Assembly (NCBI GenBank): GCA_946554445.1
Contig: CAMNSD010000016.1
Coordinates: 24,536-88,535 of the forward strand
DNA: 64,000 nucleotides
Origin: an uncultured Lachnospiraceae bacterium
Lineage (GTDB): Bacteria > Bacillota > Clostridia > Lachnospirales > Lachnospiraceae
Direction: 5' to 3'
Part shown: positions 10,193 through 19,805 of the stretch, piece after piece
How positions within the stretch are numbered: the stretch's first letter is position 1
How the letters are laid out: every line of letters starts with the position of its first letter
Notes under the pieces: model-generated
The model's database searches: none
The model's input: the letters and a program-made list of their open reading frames with translations, nothing else
What the model was told of the DNA's origin: nothing
Made by a program: the position numbers and the translations under genes

Positions 10193-11518
10193 CTATTCTG
10201 CTCTATGATTCTTTTTCCACTCCTTAATCTCCCGCAGCCGTTCTTTTAACTGTGCCTCCCTGCCCATGCCGGCCGGCCGGTAATACTCCCGATCTAACAA
10301 GGCATCCGGCAGACACTGCATGTTGGTCACTTTCTCCTCTGTATCATGCGCATATTGATAACCCTTGCCGTACTCCAGATCCCGCATCAGACCAGTGACG
10401 CCATTGCGGATTACCAACGGCACCGGCTCCGCCAGATGTTCTATGGCGTCCGCCTTGGCCTCGTTGTAGGCCACCTCCATGGCATTTGACTTCGGCGCCA
10501 ATGCCACATAGATCACAGCCTGGCTCAAATGGACATTACATTCCGGCATTCCCAGGAAATGACAGGCCTGATAAGCCGCCACCGCAATCTGCAGAGCCTG
10601 GGGATCGGCCAGTCCCACATCCTCACTGGCAAAACGCACCACGCGCCTGGCCACATAAAGGGGATCCTCTCCCGCTTCCAACATCCGCGCCAGCCAATAC
10701 ACCGCCGCGTCCGGATCGGAATTTCGCATAGACTTGTGCAGGGCGGAGATCAGATTGTAATGCTCCTCCCCCTTTTTATCATAAAGAAGGGATTTCCGGG
10801 AAGTACACTGCTCCAGCGTCTCCTGGGTGACCGTGATCACCCCCTCCTCATTCAATTCGCCGTTTAACACCACCATCTCTAGGGTTGAGAGGGCGTTTCT
10901 GGCATCCCCGTTGGCAAATTCTGCGATCATCTGCAGCATCTGCTCCGGAATCACTACCTTCTGGTTGCCAAAACCGCGAGAATCTTTCAGGGCCCTCGCA
11001 AGAAGTCCCTGCAAGTCCTCTGTCGTCAATGCCTGCAATACAAACACCTTGCAGCGGGACAACAGAGCGCTGTTGATCTCAAAAGAAGGATTCTCCGTGG
11101 TGGCGCCGATCAGAACGATACTTCCCTTCTCCACAAACGGCAGAAAGGCATCCTGCTGCGCCTTATTAAACCGATGAATCTCGTCCACAAAAAGAATGGT
11201 CCGAATGCCGTACTGGCGGTTCTTCTCCGCCTGCTCCATGACGGTACGGATTTCCTTGATACCGCTTGTCACCGCCGAAAAATCAATGAAAGAAGATTTC
11301 GTCTGATTGGCAATGATCTTGGCAAGCGTTGTTTTACCCACACCGGGAGGCCCCCAGAAAATCATGGAGGATATCTGATCTCCTTCGATTAAGCGTCTAA
11401 GCACTTTTCCTTTGCCAAGAAGGTGTGTCTGCCCCACATAATCCTCCAGATTTTGTGGCCGCAGTCTGGCTGCCAGCGGCTGCGGCATTTCTCTGTCAAA
11501 CAAGGATATCTGATCCAC
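10193..11518 (-). CDS. rarA: Replication-associated recombination protein A (AAA ATPase)
   Basis: PLAARLRPQNLEDYVGQTHLLG, WGPPGVGKTTLA, FVDEIHRFNKAQQDAFLP. Confidence 0.95.
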   Translation of the reverse strand: MDQISLFDREMPQPLAARLRPQNLEDYVGQTHLLGKGKVLRRLIEGDQISSMIFWGPPGVGKTTLAKIIANQTKSSFIDFSAVTSGIKEIRTVMEQAEKNRQYGIRTILFVDEIHRFNKAQQDAFLPFVEKGSIVLIGATTENPSFEINSALLSRCKVFVLQALTTEDLQGLLARALKDSRGFGNQKVVIPEQMLQMIAEFANGDARNALSTLEMVVLNGELNEEGVITVTQETLEQCTSRKSLLYDKKGEEHYNLISALHKSMRNSDPDAAVYWLARMLEAGEDPLYVARRVVRFASEDVGLADPQALQIAVAAYQACHFLGMPECNVHLSQAVIYVALAPKSNAMEVAYNEAKADAIEHLAEPVPLVIRNGVTGLMRDLEYGKGYQYAHDTEEKVTNMQCLPDALLDREYYRPAGMGREAQLKERLREIKEWKKNHRAE

Positions 11519-11549
11519 AGTCTTTCCATCCTTCCTCTTATCACTCGTC

Positions 11550-11945
11550 TTATTTCGATTTCAATGGGCAGGAAATCTCAAACATTTCCTCACAGACACG
11601 ATGCAAAAGTCCAGCCTTAACCGTGTCCGCCAATTTATAGTAAGTCTCTTTACCGTCCTTCCTGCTCACAATCAGACCGCTCTTCCTGAGCAGTTTTAGA
11701 TGATGGGATACCGCTGGATCGCTCATCTGCATGATAGCCGCAATATTGCTGACGCATTCTTCACAATGACATAAAAGCCATAAAATCCTTAACCGAGTCC
11801 CATCGCTGACCTGCTTAAAAATTTCCGCCGTACAGGCACAGGCCTCCTGATCTGGCAGTTTATCCAATATTTTATCTATATTTTGCCCATGATTATGGGG
11901 CAGAGTGATCCTTGTCATACCGCTTACTCTGCCTTTCTTTGTCAT
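11550..11945 (-). CDS. ArsR/SmtB-family metal-responsive regulator
   Basis: FKQVSDGTRLRILWLLCHCEECVSNIAAIMQMSDPAVSHHLKLLRKSGLI; His/Cys-rich N-terminus. Confidence 0.9.
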   Translation of the reverse strand: MTKKGRVSGMTRITLPHNHGQNIDKILDKLPDQEACACTAEIFKQVSDGTRLRILWLLCHCEECVSNIAAIMQMSDPAVSHHLKLLRKSGLIVSRKDGKETYYKLADTVKAGLLHRVCEEMFEISCPLKSK

Positions 11946-12010
11946 CCCATCATTGATACTGATAATCTTTGTATTGCAAGTACGATTTAAGTTGCAAGTG
12001 CTATTATATG

Positions 12011-12472
12011 CTATCTTTTATTCCACTTGTTATCTTTTTTGCTGTCCTGTTGTTCCAAATTTTCAGACTCTTCCAGCTTCTTCTCCGGTTCCGGTGCATT
12101 CTGAGAAAGAGGGGTAAGCCCTTCTGCATTCATGATACACTGTCCCTGGAACACCGCGTTTTCATCCACAATCAGACTCTTGGTGCGGATGTTACCGATC
12201 ACTTTACCAGTGGAAGCCACCTCAGTTCTGCCGCCGGAAGTAAGATCGCCTTCCAGAGAACCGCCAATCACGATATTGCTGCCTTTGACATTGCCCTTCA
12301 CTTTGCCAGTAGAACTGATGATCAGCGCCCCTTCTGTCTCCACGTCACCGGTCACACTGCCTTCCACGCGGACTGCTTCCTTTGCCTTGATATTGCCTTC
12401 CACCACCATGTCAGATCCAATGATACTGCTTATCTTTGCATTAATCTGATCTGTCGTCTTTTTGCCCAACAT
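12011..12472 (-). CDS. Bactofilin-like polymer-forming protein
   Basis: Repeated beta-helix pattern GSDMVVEGNIKAKEAVRVEGSVTGDVETEGALIISSTGKVKGNVKG. Confidence 0.88.
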   Translation of the reverse strand: MLGKKTTDQINAKISSIIGSDMVVEGNIKAKEAVRVEGSVTGDVETEGALIISSTGKVKGNVKGSNIVIGGSLEGDLTSGGRTEVASTGKVIGNIRTKSLIVDENAVFQGQCIMNAEGLTPLSQNAPEPEKKLEESENLEQQDSKKDNKWNKR

Positions 12473-12482
12473 AATTTCCTCC

Positions 12483-13283
12483 CTATCCTTTGATCTCAAT
12501 CATTTCCATGGGATCTATATAGTTGTCATCCTTACGGATACTGTAACCGGTCTCTGTGTTATCTTCACCCACCAGAAAAAGTGCCACACCTTTCACAACC
12601 TCGCTGCCCTCTTCCACGATGGGGTTCCCTTGGTTGCGGTAAGTGGTGACATACCCATTACCATGATCGATAACCACATAACTGATCTCGCCTTCCGCCG
12701 CCCTGGTCTCCTTTACGGTTCCCGGTGCGGTGGCCACTACCTTCGTGTTCGGCGCCGCCACAAAAATGACTTCTTTCCAATCATCTTTGGCAACGATTTC
12801 TATCGTCTCATTCTGACCATCTTCTTCGTCATCGTCAGTGTCAGCGGCATTGCCACCCTCGTCTTCTCCATCCTCCTGCACAGTTTCCTCCCTGATCTGC
12901 GCCGCTCCGCTCATGGGAAAGCCCTTTGGAATATAAGCCTCCTCATGGGCTGCCAGCAGTTCATGCTCCTGTGTCAGTTTCTGGTTCAGATTCTCCTCCA
13001 ACGTTGACACTTTGTTTCCAAGCGTCTCATTCTCTGCAAGAAGCTGCTCATTGGCCTCCTTTAACTGAACGATCTGTTCAATCTGCCTGCCGCTTCTGTC
13101 CCTTGCGCCGAACATCGTGATTGTCGTGTACACCGCATAACAGATGAGGGCTACAAACAACACAAACCCCACAACCGCCAAAGCGCCTGTTCGGACGTGG
13201 ATTCTCCTGTGACCTGACGCAGGAGCATCTGAGACTATCATGACTGTATAGGTAATCTTTCTCTTGCGCAAACTTGTGCTCAT
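12483..13283 (-). CDS. M23-peptidase-like membrane-anchored protein with coiled coil
   Basis: N-terminal TM, coiled coil, then NTKVVATAPGTVKETR...YVVIDHGNGYVTTYRN. Confidence 0.75.
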   Translation of the reverse strand: MSTSLRKRKITYTVMIVSDAPASGHRRIHVRTGALAVVGFVLFVALICYAVYTTITMFGARDRSGRQIEQIVQLKEANEQLLAENETLGNKVSTLEENLNQKLTQEHELLAAHEEAYIPKGFPMSGAAQIREETVQEDGEDEGGNAADTDDDEEDGQNETIEIVAKDDWKEVIFVAAPNTKVVATAPGTVKETRAAEGEISYVVIDHGNGYVTTYRNQGNPIVEEGSEVVKGVALFLVGEDNTETGYSIRKDDNYIDPMEMIEIKG

Positions 13284-13341
13284 AACAAAGTTCCTCCAGT
13301 AACTTTATATATTCTATCACATCTGCGCGAGAAAGGCACTA

Positions 13342-15213
13342 CTATTTTTTACGGAATGTGAGTGCTCTTGTCGCGTTAAGCACCGCGAGGATCATCACAC
13401 CCACATCTGCAAAGATTGCCCACCACATACCGACAACCCCAACGGCTCCCAAAAGCAGACAGGAAAACTTGACAGCCAGGGCAAATATAATATTCTGATG
13501 CACGATGCCCAGCGTCTTTCTGGAAATCTGCATAGCCAGCGCGATCTTCGCCGGATCATCGTCCATCAGCACGATATCCGCCGCCTCAATGGCCGCATCG
13601 GAACCGAAAGCGCCCATGGCAATCCCCAGATCCGCCCTGGAAAGTACCGGTGCATCATTGATGCCATCACCCACAAAAGCAAGCTTCTCCTTCTTTCCTT
13701 TCTCCGCAAGGAGCCGTTCCACTTCCGCCACCTTGTCTGCCGGCAGCAGTTCGCTTTTTACCACATCCACACCCAGTTCCGCAGCCACCGCTTCCGCCAC
13801 GGTCCTGCTATCACCAGTTAACATAACTATTTCTTTAACGCCTGCTCTCTTTAGGCCGGCAACAGCCTCCCTGGCTCCGGGTTTCACCACATCTGAAATC
13901 AGGATATAACCGGCATACCTGCCTTCTACCGCCACGTGGACTTCTGTTCCCGTCTTTGAAGGTTCTACCGGCACGATATTCAGCCTGCTCATCAGCTTTC
14001 GATTACCCGCTGCCACCATCCTGCCATCCACACGGGCACACACGCCATGACCGCTGATTTCTTCCACATCGCTAACCCTTCCTCTGTCTATCTCCCGTCC
14101 ATAGGCATCCCGCAGACTTTTGCTGATAGGATGATTGGAATAGCACTCCGCACAGGCCGCTGCCTCCAACACCTCCGTCTCGGTAAATCCTGCCGCCGCT
14201 TCTTGGTAAGTGACTTCAAAGACTCCTTTTGTCAGCGTACCGGTCTTATCACAGACTACATACCGTGTTTCCGAGAGCGCCTCCAGATAATTGGAACCTT
14301 TCACCAGGATTCCCTGGGCGGAAGCCCCGCCAATCCCGCCAAAAAAGCTGAGTGGAATAGAGATCACCAACGCGCAGGGACAGCTTATGACTAAAGTAGT
14401 CAATGCTCTTGTCACCCACAGCGACCAGTGTGGCTCCTGACCAAGAAGTAACTGTATCACTGGCGGTAAAAGCGCCAGCGCCAATGCGCCATAACACACC
14501 GCCGGCGTATAATATCTGGCAAACCGGGTGATAAAATTCTCCGAGCGGGACTTTTTCATACTGGAATTTTCCACCAGTTCCAATATTTTCGATACTGTTG
14601 ATTCCCCAAATTCCCTGGTGGTCCGTATGCGGAGTACTCCCGACATATTGACGCAGCCGCTGACCACTTCGTCTCCTTCTCCAACTTCTCTGGGAAGACT
14701 CTCTCCCGTCAGGGCACTGGTGTTCAGTGATGCGCTGCCTTCCGTGACCACACCGTCAATCGGCACCTTCTCTCCCGGCTGTACAAGGATGATGGTTCCA
14801 ATCTCCACCTCATCGGGCTCCACCTGCTCCACCTGTCCATTCGCTTCTACATTGGCGTAATCAGGACGGATATCCATCAACTGGGAAATATTCCTGCGGC
14901 TCTTGCCCACCGCATAACTCTGAAAGAGTTCTCCAATCTGATAAAAGAGCATCACAGCCACGCCTTCCACATATTCCCCCAGAATAATGGCTCCCACCGT
15001 AGCCGCCGCCATCAGGAAATTCTCATCGAACACTTCCCCATGCACCACGCCCAGAATCGCTTTGCGCAAGATGTCATAACCGATGATCAGATAAGGCACC
15101 ATAAAGACTGCCAGCCGCAAATACGAATTTCCAATGGGAATAAAATAACAGACGGCCACCAAAACTGCCGCAATAATGATTCTAATAAGAACCTTTTTCT
15201 GTTTCTTAGTCAT
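13342..15213 (-). CDS. Heavy-metal-translocating P1B-type ATPase, no N-terminal HMA domain
   Basis: SCPCALVIS, CDKTGTLTKG, TGDSRTVAEAVA, GDGINDAPVL; AGGAGGAAGTTACTATC ATG supports the start at 15213. Confidence 0.94.
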   Translation of the reverse strand: MTKKQKKVLIRIIIAAVLVAVCYFIPIGNSYLRLAVFMVPYLIIGYDILRKAILGVVHGEVFDENFLMAAATVGAIILGEYVEGVAVMLFYQIGELFQSYAVGKSRRNISQLMDIRPDYANVEANGQVEQVEPDEVEIGTIILVQPGEKVPIDGVVTEGSASLNTSALTGESLPREVGEGDEVVSGCVNMSGVLRIRTTREFGESTVSKILELVENSSMKKSRSENFITRFARYYTPAVCYGALALALLPPVIQLLLGQEPHWSLWVTRALTTLVISCPCALVISIPLSFFGGIGGASAQGILVKGSNYLEALSETRYVVCDKTGTLTKGVFEVTYQEAAAGFTETEVLEAAACAECYSNHPISKSLRDAYGREIDRGRVSDVEEISGHGVCARVDGRMVAAGNRKLMSRLNIVPVEPSKTGTEVHVAVEGRYAGYILISDVVKPGAREAVAGLKRAGVKEIVMLTGDSRTVAEAVAAELGVDVVKSELLPADKVAEVERLLAEKGKKEKLAFVGDGINDAPVLSRADLGIAMGAFGSDAAIEAADIVLMDDDPAKIALAMQISRKTLGIVHQNIIFALAVKFSCLLLGAVGVVGMWWAIFADVGVMILAVLNATRALTFRKK

Positions 15214-15319
15214 GATAGTAACTTCCTCCTGCATCTATATTTTTATACATGTTATTGTTTTATTATATGAACATTTAAACACTTATTTAATTGTTTGTCA
15301 ATAGATTTCCCTTTTAAAA

Positions 15320-15423
15320 TAAAAAAACAACATCAGCCGCCAAGTGTTCCTCCGGGATTTTCAATGTGTGAACCGAGACACTGGCGATACGTTTCCGTAC
15401 TCCTCCCAGAACTGATGTTGTCC
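15320..15423 (-). ncRNA. Unidentified small structured RNA (~104 nt), intrinsic-terminator-like 3' end
   Basis: Minus strand: TTGCAC-N17-TATAAT (plus 15430-15458), then closing helix GACAACATCAG/CTGATGTTGT followed by TTTTTTTATTTT; internal hairpin GTACG-GAAA-CGTAT and CGCCAGTGT/ACACTTGGCG helix. Confidence 0.65.
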
Positions 15424-15472
15424 TTCTTAATTATATTCTCTTTCCGCTATCCGTGCAACTTCTAAAACAGAT

Positions 15473-15671
15473 ATATCGAACACGGCAGACCTCCAGACGA
15501 TGTAACACTGTCCTCATAGGTCTATAGGTATAGGTATTGAATCATAGGTTTTTATCGTTTTAAGGGGTAGACGCTGCTTCATCACATGTCAGGGTTTTGA
15601 TATCATGTGTGCCGCTTCGCCAAGGTTAAGTGCAGCATACAAACGAGATGGAGGCCTGCCGTGTTCGATAT
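15473..15671 (-). ncRNA. Structured ncRNA (~199 nt); 6S RNA (ssrS/bsrA-type) is one candidate, family not established
   Basis: 23-nt closing helix with one mismatch (15473-15495 with 15649-15671); perfect TATAAT -10 box (minus; plus attata 15678-15683) 7 nt before the helix; internal helices GCTGC/GCAGC, CACATG/CATGTG, TCGTTT/AAACGA; no long ORF. Confidence 0.6.
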
Positions 15672-15689
15672 AAACACATTATAAACAAA

Positions 15690-15735
15690 AAATCCTCAAA
15701 AGTGTGACTTTTGGAATGAATCGCACTTTTGAGGG
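15690..15735 (-). terminator. Intrinsic terminator after CDF gene
   Basis: CCTCAAAAGTG...CACTTTTGAGGATTTTTTG on minus strand. Confidence 0.8.
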
Positions 15736-15773
15736 TATGTTTTGCACTTTAGTTTACATAACTTTACTATCTA

Positions 15774-16673
15774 CTATCTAGGTTTATCTATATCCACAGG
15801 ATTCACATGCACCATGATATGTTTCACCTTCGGAAAGTTCTTCTCAATGGAATCGTGGACACCCTCCGCGATTCCATGGGCGCAACGCAGGGTATTATCG
15901 CCGTCCGCGCAAATCTCTATATCCACATAAATCTTATTGCCAAAAACACGGGTTTGAAGCAGGTCAACGCCCAATACGCCTTCCTGGGAGAGGGCGCACT
16001 GTTCCAGTTCCCTCTCAGTCTGCTCATCACAGGCCTTATCAACCATCTTATCCACCGCATCCATAAAAATATCATAAGCCGCCTTCTCTATAAAAAAGCA
16101 GATCACCAGACTGGCCACTGGATCTAAAATGGGAAACCCAAGCCGCGCCCCCGCGATACCGATCAACGCGCCCACAGAGGATAATGCATCGGACCGATGA
16201 TGCCAGGCATCCGCCATCAACGCGCTGGAATCAATCCGCTTTGCACATACCTTTGTATACTGATACATTGCTTCCTTGACCAGAATAGAAACCAAGGCCG
16301 CCACCAGAGCCAGCACCCCCGGCACTGCCAGAGCCGCCGTATTGCCGCTTGCTATCTGTCTGCCTGCCGAAGCGCCAATCCCCAGACCGGTGGCCGCAAG
16401 AATCGTGGCAAGTACGATGGCAGCCACACACTCAAGCCGCTCATGTCCATAAGGATGATCCTTATCGGACGCCCTTCTGGATATCCGGATGCCAATGATG
16501 ACCACGATGGTACTGAATACATCCGATGCTGAATGAATGGCGTCGGAAATCATAGCGCCGGAATGTGCGATCACACCTGCCACAAGTTTAAATACCGTCA
16601 GCACAAAGTTCGCTATGATACTGACCGTGGACACCCGCATCGCGGTCTTTTCAAAATCCTGCTCTATTTCCAT
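15774..16673 (-). CDS. Cation diffusion facilitator family transporter
   Basis: SGAMISDAIHSASDVFSTIVVIIGI, ALMADAWHHRSDALSSVGALIG, KHIMVHVNP. Confidence 0.95.
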   Translation of the reverse strand: MEIEQDFEKTAMRVSTVSIIANFVLTVFKLVAGVIAHSGAMISDAIHSASDVFSTIVVIIGIRISRRASDKDHPYGHERLECVAAIVLATILAATGLGIGASAGRQIASGNTAALAVPGVLALVAALVSILVKEAMYQYTKVCAKRIDSSALMADAWHHRSDALSSVGALIGIAGARLGFPILDPVASLVICFFIEKAAYDIFMDAVDKMVDKACDEQTERELEQCALSQEGVLGVDLLQTRVFGNKIYVDIEICADGDNTLRCAHGIAEGVHDSIEKNFPKVKHIMVHVNPVDIDKPR

Positions 16674-16760
16674 ATTGTTACCTTGCCTTTTTATGTTTCT
16701 TTCTAATGTAACACATTACTACTTACTCTGCAAGTTCTGTTTTTTGTTTTTTCAGCTATT

Positions 16761-16804
16761 AAAAAGCGGCAGTTCGTCCAAACTAACCGGGACAAACTGC
16801 CGTT
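16761..16804 (-). terminator. Intrinsic terminator after purB
   Basis: CGGCAGTTTGTCC...GGACGAACTGCCGCTTTTTAA on minus strand. Confidence 0.8.
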
Positions 16805-16827
16805 ATCCTTCTGCTGTCTGTTGCGCT

Positions 16828-18279
16828 TTATACGTTAATCTGCGCTTTCATACCAAGCAACTCTTTATTTTCCTCCAGAATCGGCTTAACCACCTCTTCT
16901 AAGAACTTCTCCACCTGCAAAGGCGCGCGCCCCACATATTTGGCCGGATCCATGGTCTTTTCCAGATCCTCGGCGCTCATATTGAAGGCTGGATCTTCCG
17001 CGATCAAATCCAACAGGTTATTCTCCTTGCCTTCCCGCTTCACATTGGCGCCGGCTATCATGGACAATTCTCTAATCTTCTCATGCAGTTCCTGTCTGTT
17101 GCCGCCCATCTTGACAGCATCCATCATGATGTTTTCCGTGGCCATAAAGGGCAGTTCGCTCATCAAGCGTTTGGTGATGACCTTATCATATACCACCAGC
17201 CCGTCCACCACGTTCAGACACAGATCCAAAATTCCATCCACCGCCAGAAAAGCTTCGGGAATGGACAATCTCTTATTGGCGGAATCGTCTAACGTCCGTT
17301 CAAACCACTGGGTTGCGGAAGTGATCGCCGGATTTAAGGCGTCCACCATCACGAACCGGGACAGAGAAGCAATGCGCTCACTCCTCATGGGATTTCTCTT
17401 ATATGCCATGGCGGAAGAGCCAATCTGACTCTTCTCAAAAGGTTCCTCCACCTCTTTTAAATGCTGCAACAGACGGATATCATTGGACATCTTATGGGCG
17501 GAAGCCGCTATGCCCGCCAGCACATTGCACACTCTGGTATCCACCTTACGGGAATAGGTCTGTCCGGACACCGGATAACATTTCTCAAAACCCATCTTCT
17601 TGGCGATCATGGGATCAATCTTGTCTATGGTCTCCTGATCGCCGTCAAACAGTTCCAGGAAAGAGGCCTGGGTTCCGGTGGTTCCCTTCGAACCCAGAAG
17701 TTTCATGGTGGAGAGCACATACTCCAAATCTTCCAAATCCAGACAAAACTCCTGCGCCCAGAGCGTAGCGCGCTTGCCTACGGTGGTGGGCTGTGCCGGC
17801 TGGAAGTGGGTAAAAGCCAGTGTGGGCAGATTCTTATAAGTATCCGCAAACTTCGCCAGTTCCGCGATCACATTTACCAGTTTCTTCTTGACCAGTTTCA
17901 ACGCCTCCGTCATCACAATGATGTCCGTGTTATCTCCCACATAACAAGAAGTGGCGCCCAGGTGAATGATTCCCGCCGCTTTCGGACATTGCTGCCCATA
18001 GGCGTAGACATGACTCATCACGTCATGACGCACCTCTTTTTCCCTGGCCTTGGCCACATCATAGTTGATATCTTCCGCATGGGCTTTCAGTTCGTCAATC
18101 TGTTCCTGAGTGATCACCGGCTGGCCGTTCTGGCTCAATCCCAGTTCCATCTCCGTCTCCGCCAAGGCGATCCACAATCGCCGCCAGGTCCTGAATTTCA
18201 TATCCGGTGAAAAGATATACTGCATCTGTTCACTGGCATAGCGTTCCGATAAAGGGCTCACATATTTGTCTGTACTCAT
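16828..18279 (-). CDS. purB: Adenylosuccinate lyase
   Basis: MSTDKYVSPLSERYASEQM..., SSAMAYKRNPMRSERI signature; start trimmed to 18279. Confidence 0.96.
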   Translation of the reverse strand: MSTDKYVSPLSERYASEQMQYIFSPDMKFRTWRRLWIALAETEMELGLSQNGQPVITQEQIDELKAHAEDINYDVAKAREKEVRHDVMSHVYAYGQQCPKAAGIIHLGATSCYVGDNTDIIVMTEALKLVKKKLVNVIAELAKFADTYKNLPTLAFTHFQPAQPTTVGKRATLWAQEFCLDLEDLEYVLSTMKLLGSKGTTGTQASFLELFDGDQETIDKIDPMIAKKMGFEKCYPVSGQTYSRKVDTRVCNVLAGIAASAHKMSNDIRLLQHLKEVEEPFEKSQIGSSAMAYKRNPMRSERIASLSRFVMVDALNPAITSATQWFERTLDDSANKRLSIPEAFLAVDGILDLCLNVVDGLVVYDKVITKRLMSELPFMATENIMMDAVKMGGNRQELHEKIRELSMIAGANVKREGKENNLLDLIAEDPAFNMSAEDLEKTMDPAKYVGRAPLQVEKFLEEVVKPILEENKELLGMKAQINV

Positions 18280-18298
18280 CATTTTTATCCTTTCACTG

Positions 18299-19729
18299 TT
18301 ATTTATCATATTCTCCACGGATATCTTCCACCGGTGGTTCCATCGGATATTTCCCTGTAAAACATCCCTCGCAGATGGGCCTGCCGTCAACCAGTTCACT
18401 CAGCCTTTCGCGTTTCAGATATCCCAGTGTATCTGCACCGATGATTTGTCTCACTTCTTCCACCGAACGCCCATAAGCAATCAGCTGATCCTGAGAAGGC
18501 ACATCGGTGCCAAAATAGCAGGGATACAAAAACGGCGGCGAACTGACACGCATATGCACTTCCTTAGCTCCCGCCTCCCGCAGCATCCTGACGATCCTGT
18601 CGGAAGTAGTTCCCCGCACAATAGAATCGTCGATCATAATGATCCGCTTGCCTTTCACTGCTTCCCGGATGGCGTTAAGCTTCACCTGTACGCTGCTCTC
18701 CCGGCTTTTCTGTCCGGGTTTGATAAAAGTCCGCCCCACATAAGTATTCTTCACAAAAGCCTGCCCATAAGGGATGCCGGACTCCATGGAATACCCCAGC
18801 GCTGCGCAGTTGCCGGACTCCGGCACGCCCACCACCAGATCCGCCTCCACGGGAGAATCCATCGCCAGGAACCGCCCTGCACGGATACGGGATTCATAGA
18901 CGCTCACCCCGTCAATCCGACTGTCCGGTCTGGCAAAATAAATATATTCAAAGACACATCTTCCCTGGCACTGTGGATGCAGACACATACTCCGGTCCGA
19001 TTCAATCCCTTTTTCCGGAGAAATGGTCACAATCTCTCCCGGCTCCACATCCCGGACAAATGCCGCGCCGATGGTATCTAAAGCGCAGGTCTCCGATGCC
19101 AGGATATAAGCGTTATCGCGTCTGCCGATACAAAGAGGCTTAAATCCGTAGGGATCCCTGGCCCCGATCAGTTTCCTGGGAGACATGACGATCAGGGAAT
19201 ATGCCCCTTGGATCTTCTTCATGGCGCGCCCCACAGCCTCTTCCACCGAATGACTCTTAAGGCGTTCCCTGGCAATGTGGTAGGCGATCACTTCTGAATC
19301 GATAGTCGTCTGGAAAATGGCGCCGGAATATTCCAGTTCCCTGCGCAGTTTTGGCGCATTGATCAGATTGCCGTTGTGGGCAAGTCCCAACGTACCCTTC
19401 ACATAATTCAGGACAAGCGGCTGGGCATTCTCCCTGGTGCTGCTGCCGGCGGTGGAATAACGCACATGCCCCACGCCAATATCCCCCTTCAGTTTCTCCA
19501 GCATATCGGCAGTGAAATTCTCGTTGAGAAGCCCCATCTCCTTGGCGCTCAAAACCTTCCCCTTAGGACCTGCGGTGTCGCTGACCGCGATGCCGCAGCT
19601 TTCCTGCCCCCTGTGCTGCAGGGCAAACAGCCCATAGTAGATCGTGGAAGCCACATCCGCGCCATCAAAATCATAGATTCCAAAGACGCCGCACTCCTCA
19701 GAAAGTTTGTCTGTCTGTTGCATATTCAA
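18299..19729 (-). CDS. purF: Amidophosphoribosyltransferase
   Basis: ECGVFGIYDF, LQHRGQESCGIAV, IIMIDDSIVRGTTSDRIV. Confidence 0.97.
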   Translation of the reverse strand: MNMQQTDKLSEECGVFGIYDFDGADVASTIYYGLFALQHRGQESCGIAVSDTAGPKGKVLSAKEMGLLNENFTADMLEKLKGDIGVGHVRYSTAGSSTRENAQPLVLNYVKGTLGLAHNGNLINAPKLRRELEYSGAIFQTTIDSEVIAYHIARERLKSHSVEEAVGRAMKKIQGAYSLIVMSPRKLIGARDPYGFKPLCIGRRDNAYILASETCALDTIGAAFVRDVEPGEIVTISPEKGIESDRSMCLHPQCQGRCVFEYIYFARPDSRIDGVSVYESRIRAGRFLAMDSPVEADLVVGVPESGNCAALGYSMESGIPYGQAFVKNTYVGRTFIKPGQKSRESSVQVKLNAIREAVKGKRIIMIDDSIVRGTTSDRIVRMLREAGAKEVHMRVSSPPFLYPCYFGTDVPSQDQLIAYGRSVEEVRQIIGADTLGYLKRERLSELVDGRPICEGCFTGKYPMEPPVEDIRGEYDK

Positions 19730-19805
19730 TTAACCTTCCTTATATTGGATTTCCGCCCTCTCTCCACAGACGACAGATCACCGTCCCCTATACTCCCTTA
19801 GTTGT

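Noticed and set aside
17461-18210. Plus-strand 249-aa ORF opposite purB, and similar antisense ORFs opposite purA, purF, DUF5717 and others
   Set aside because: Complementary-strand artefacts; no RBS or family signal, and the opposite frame encodes a conserved enzyme.
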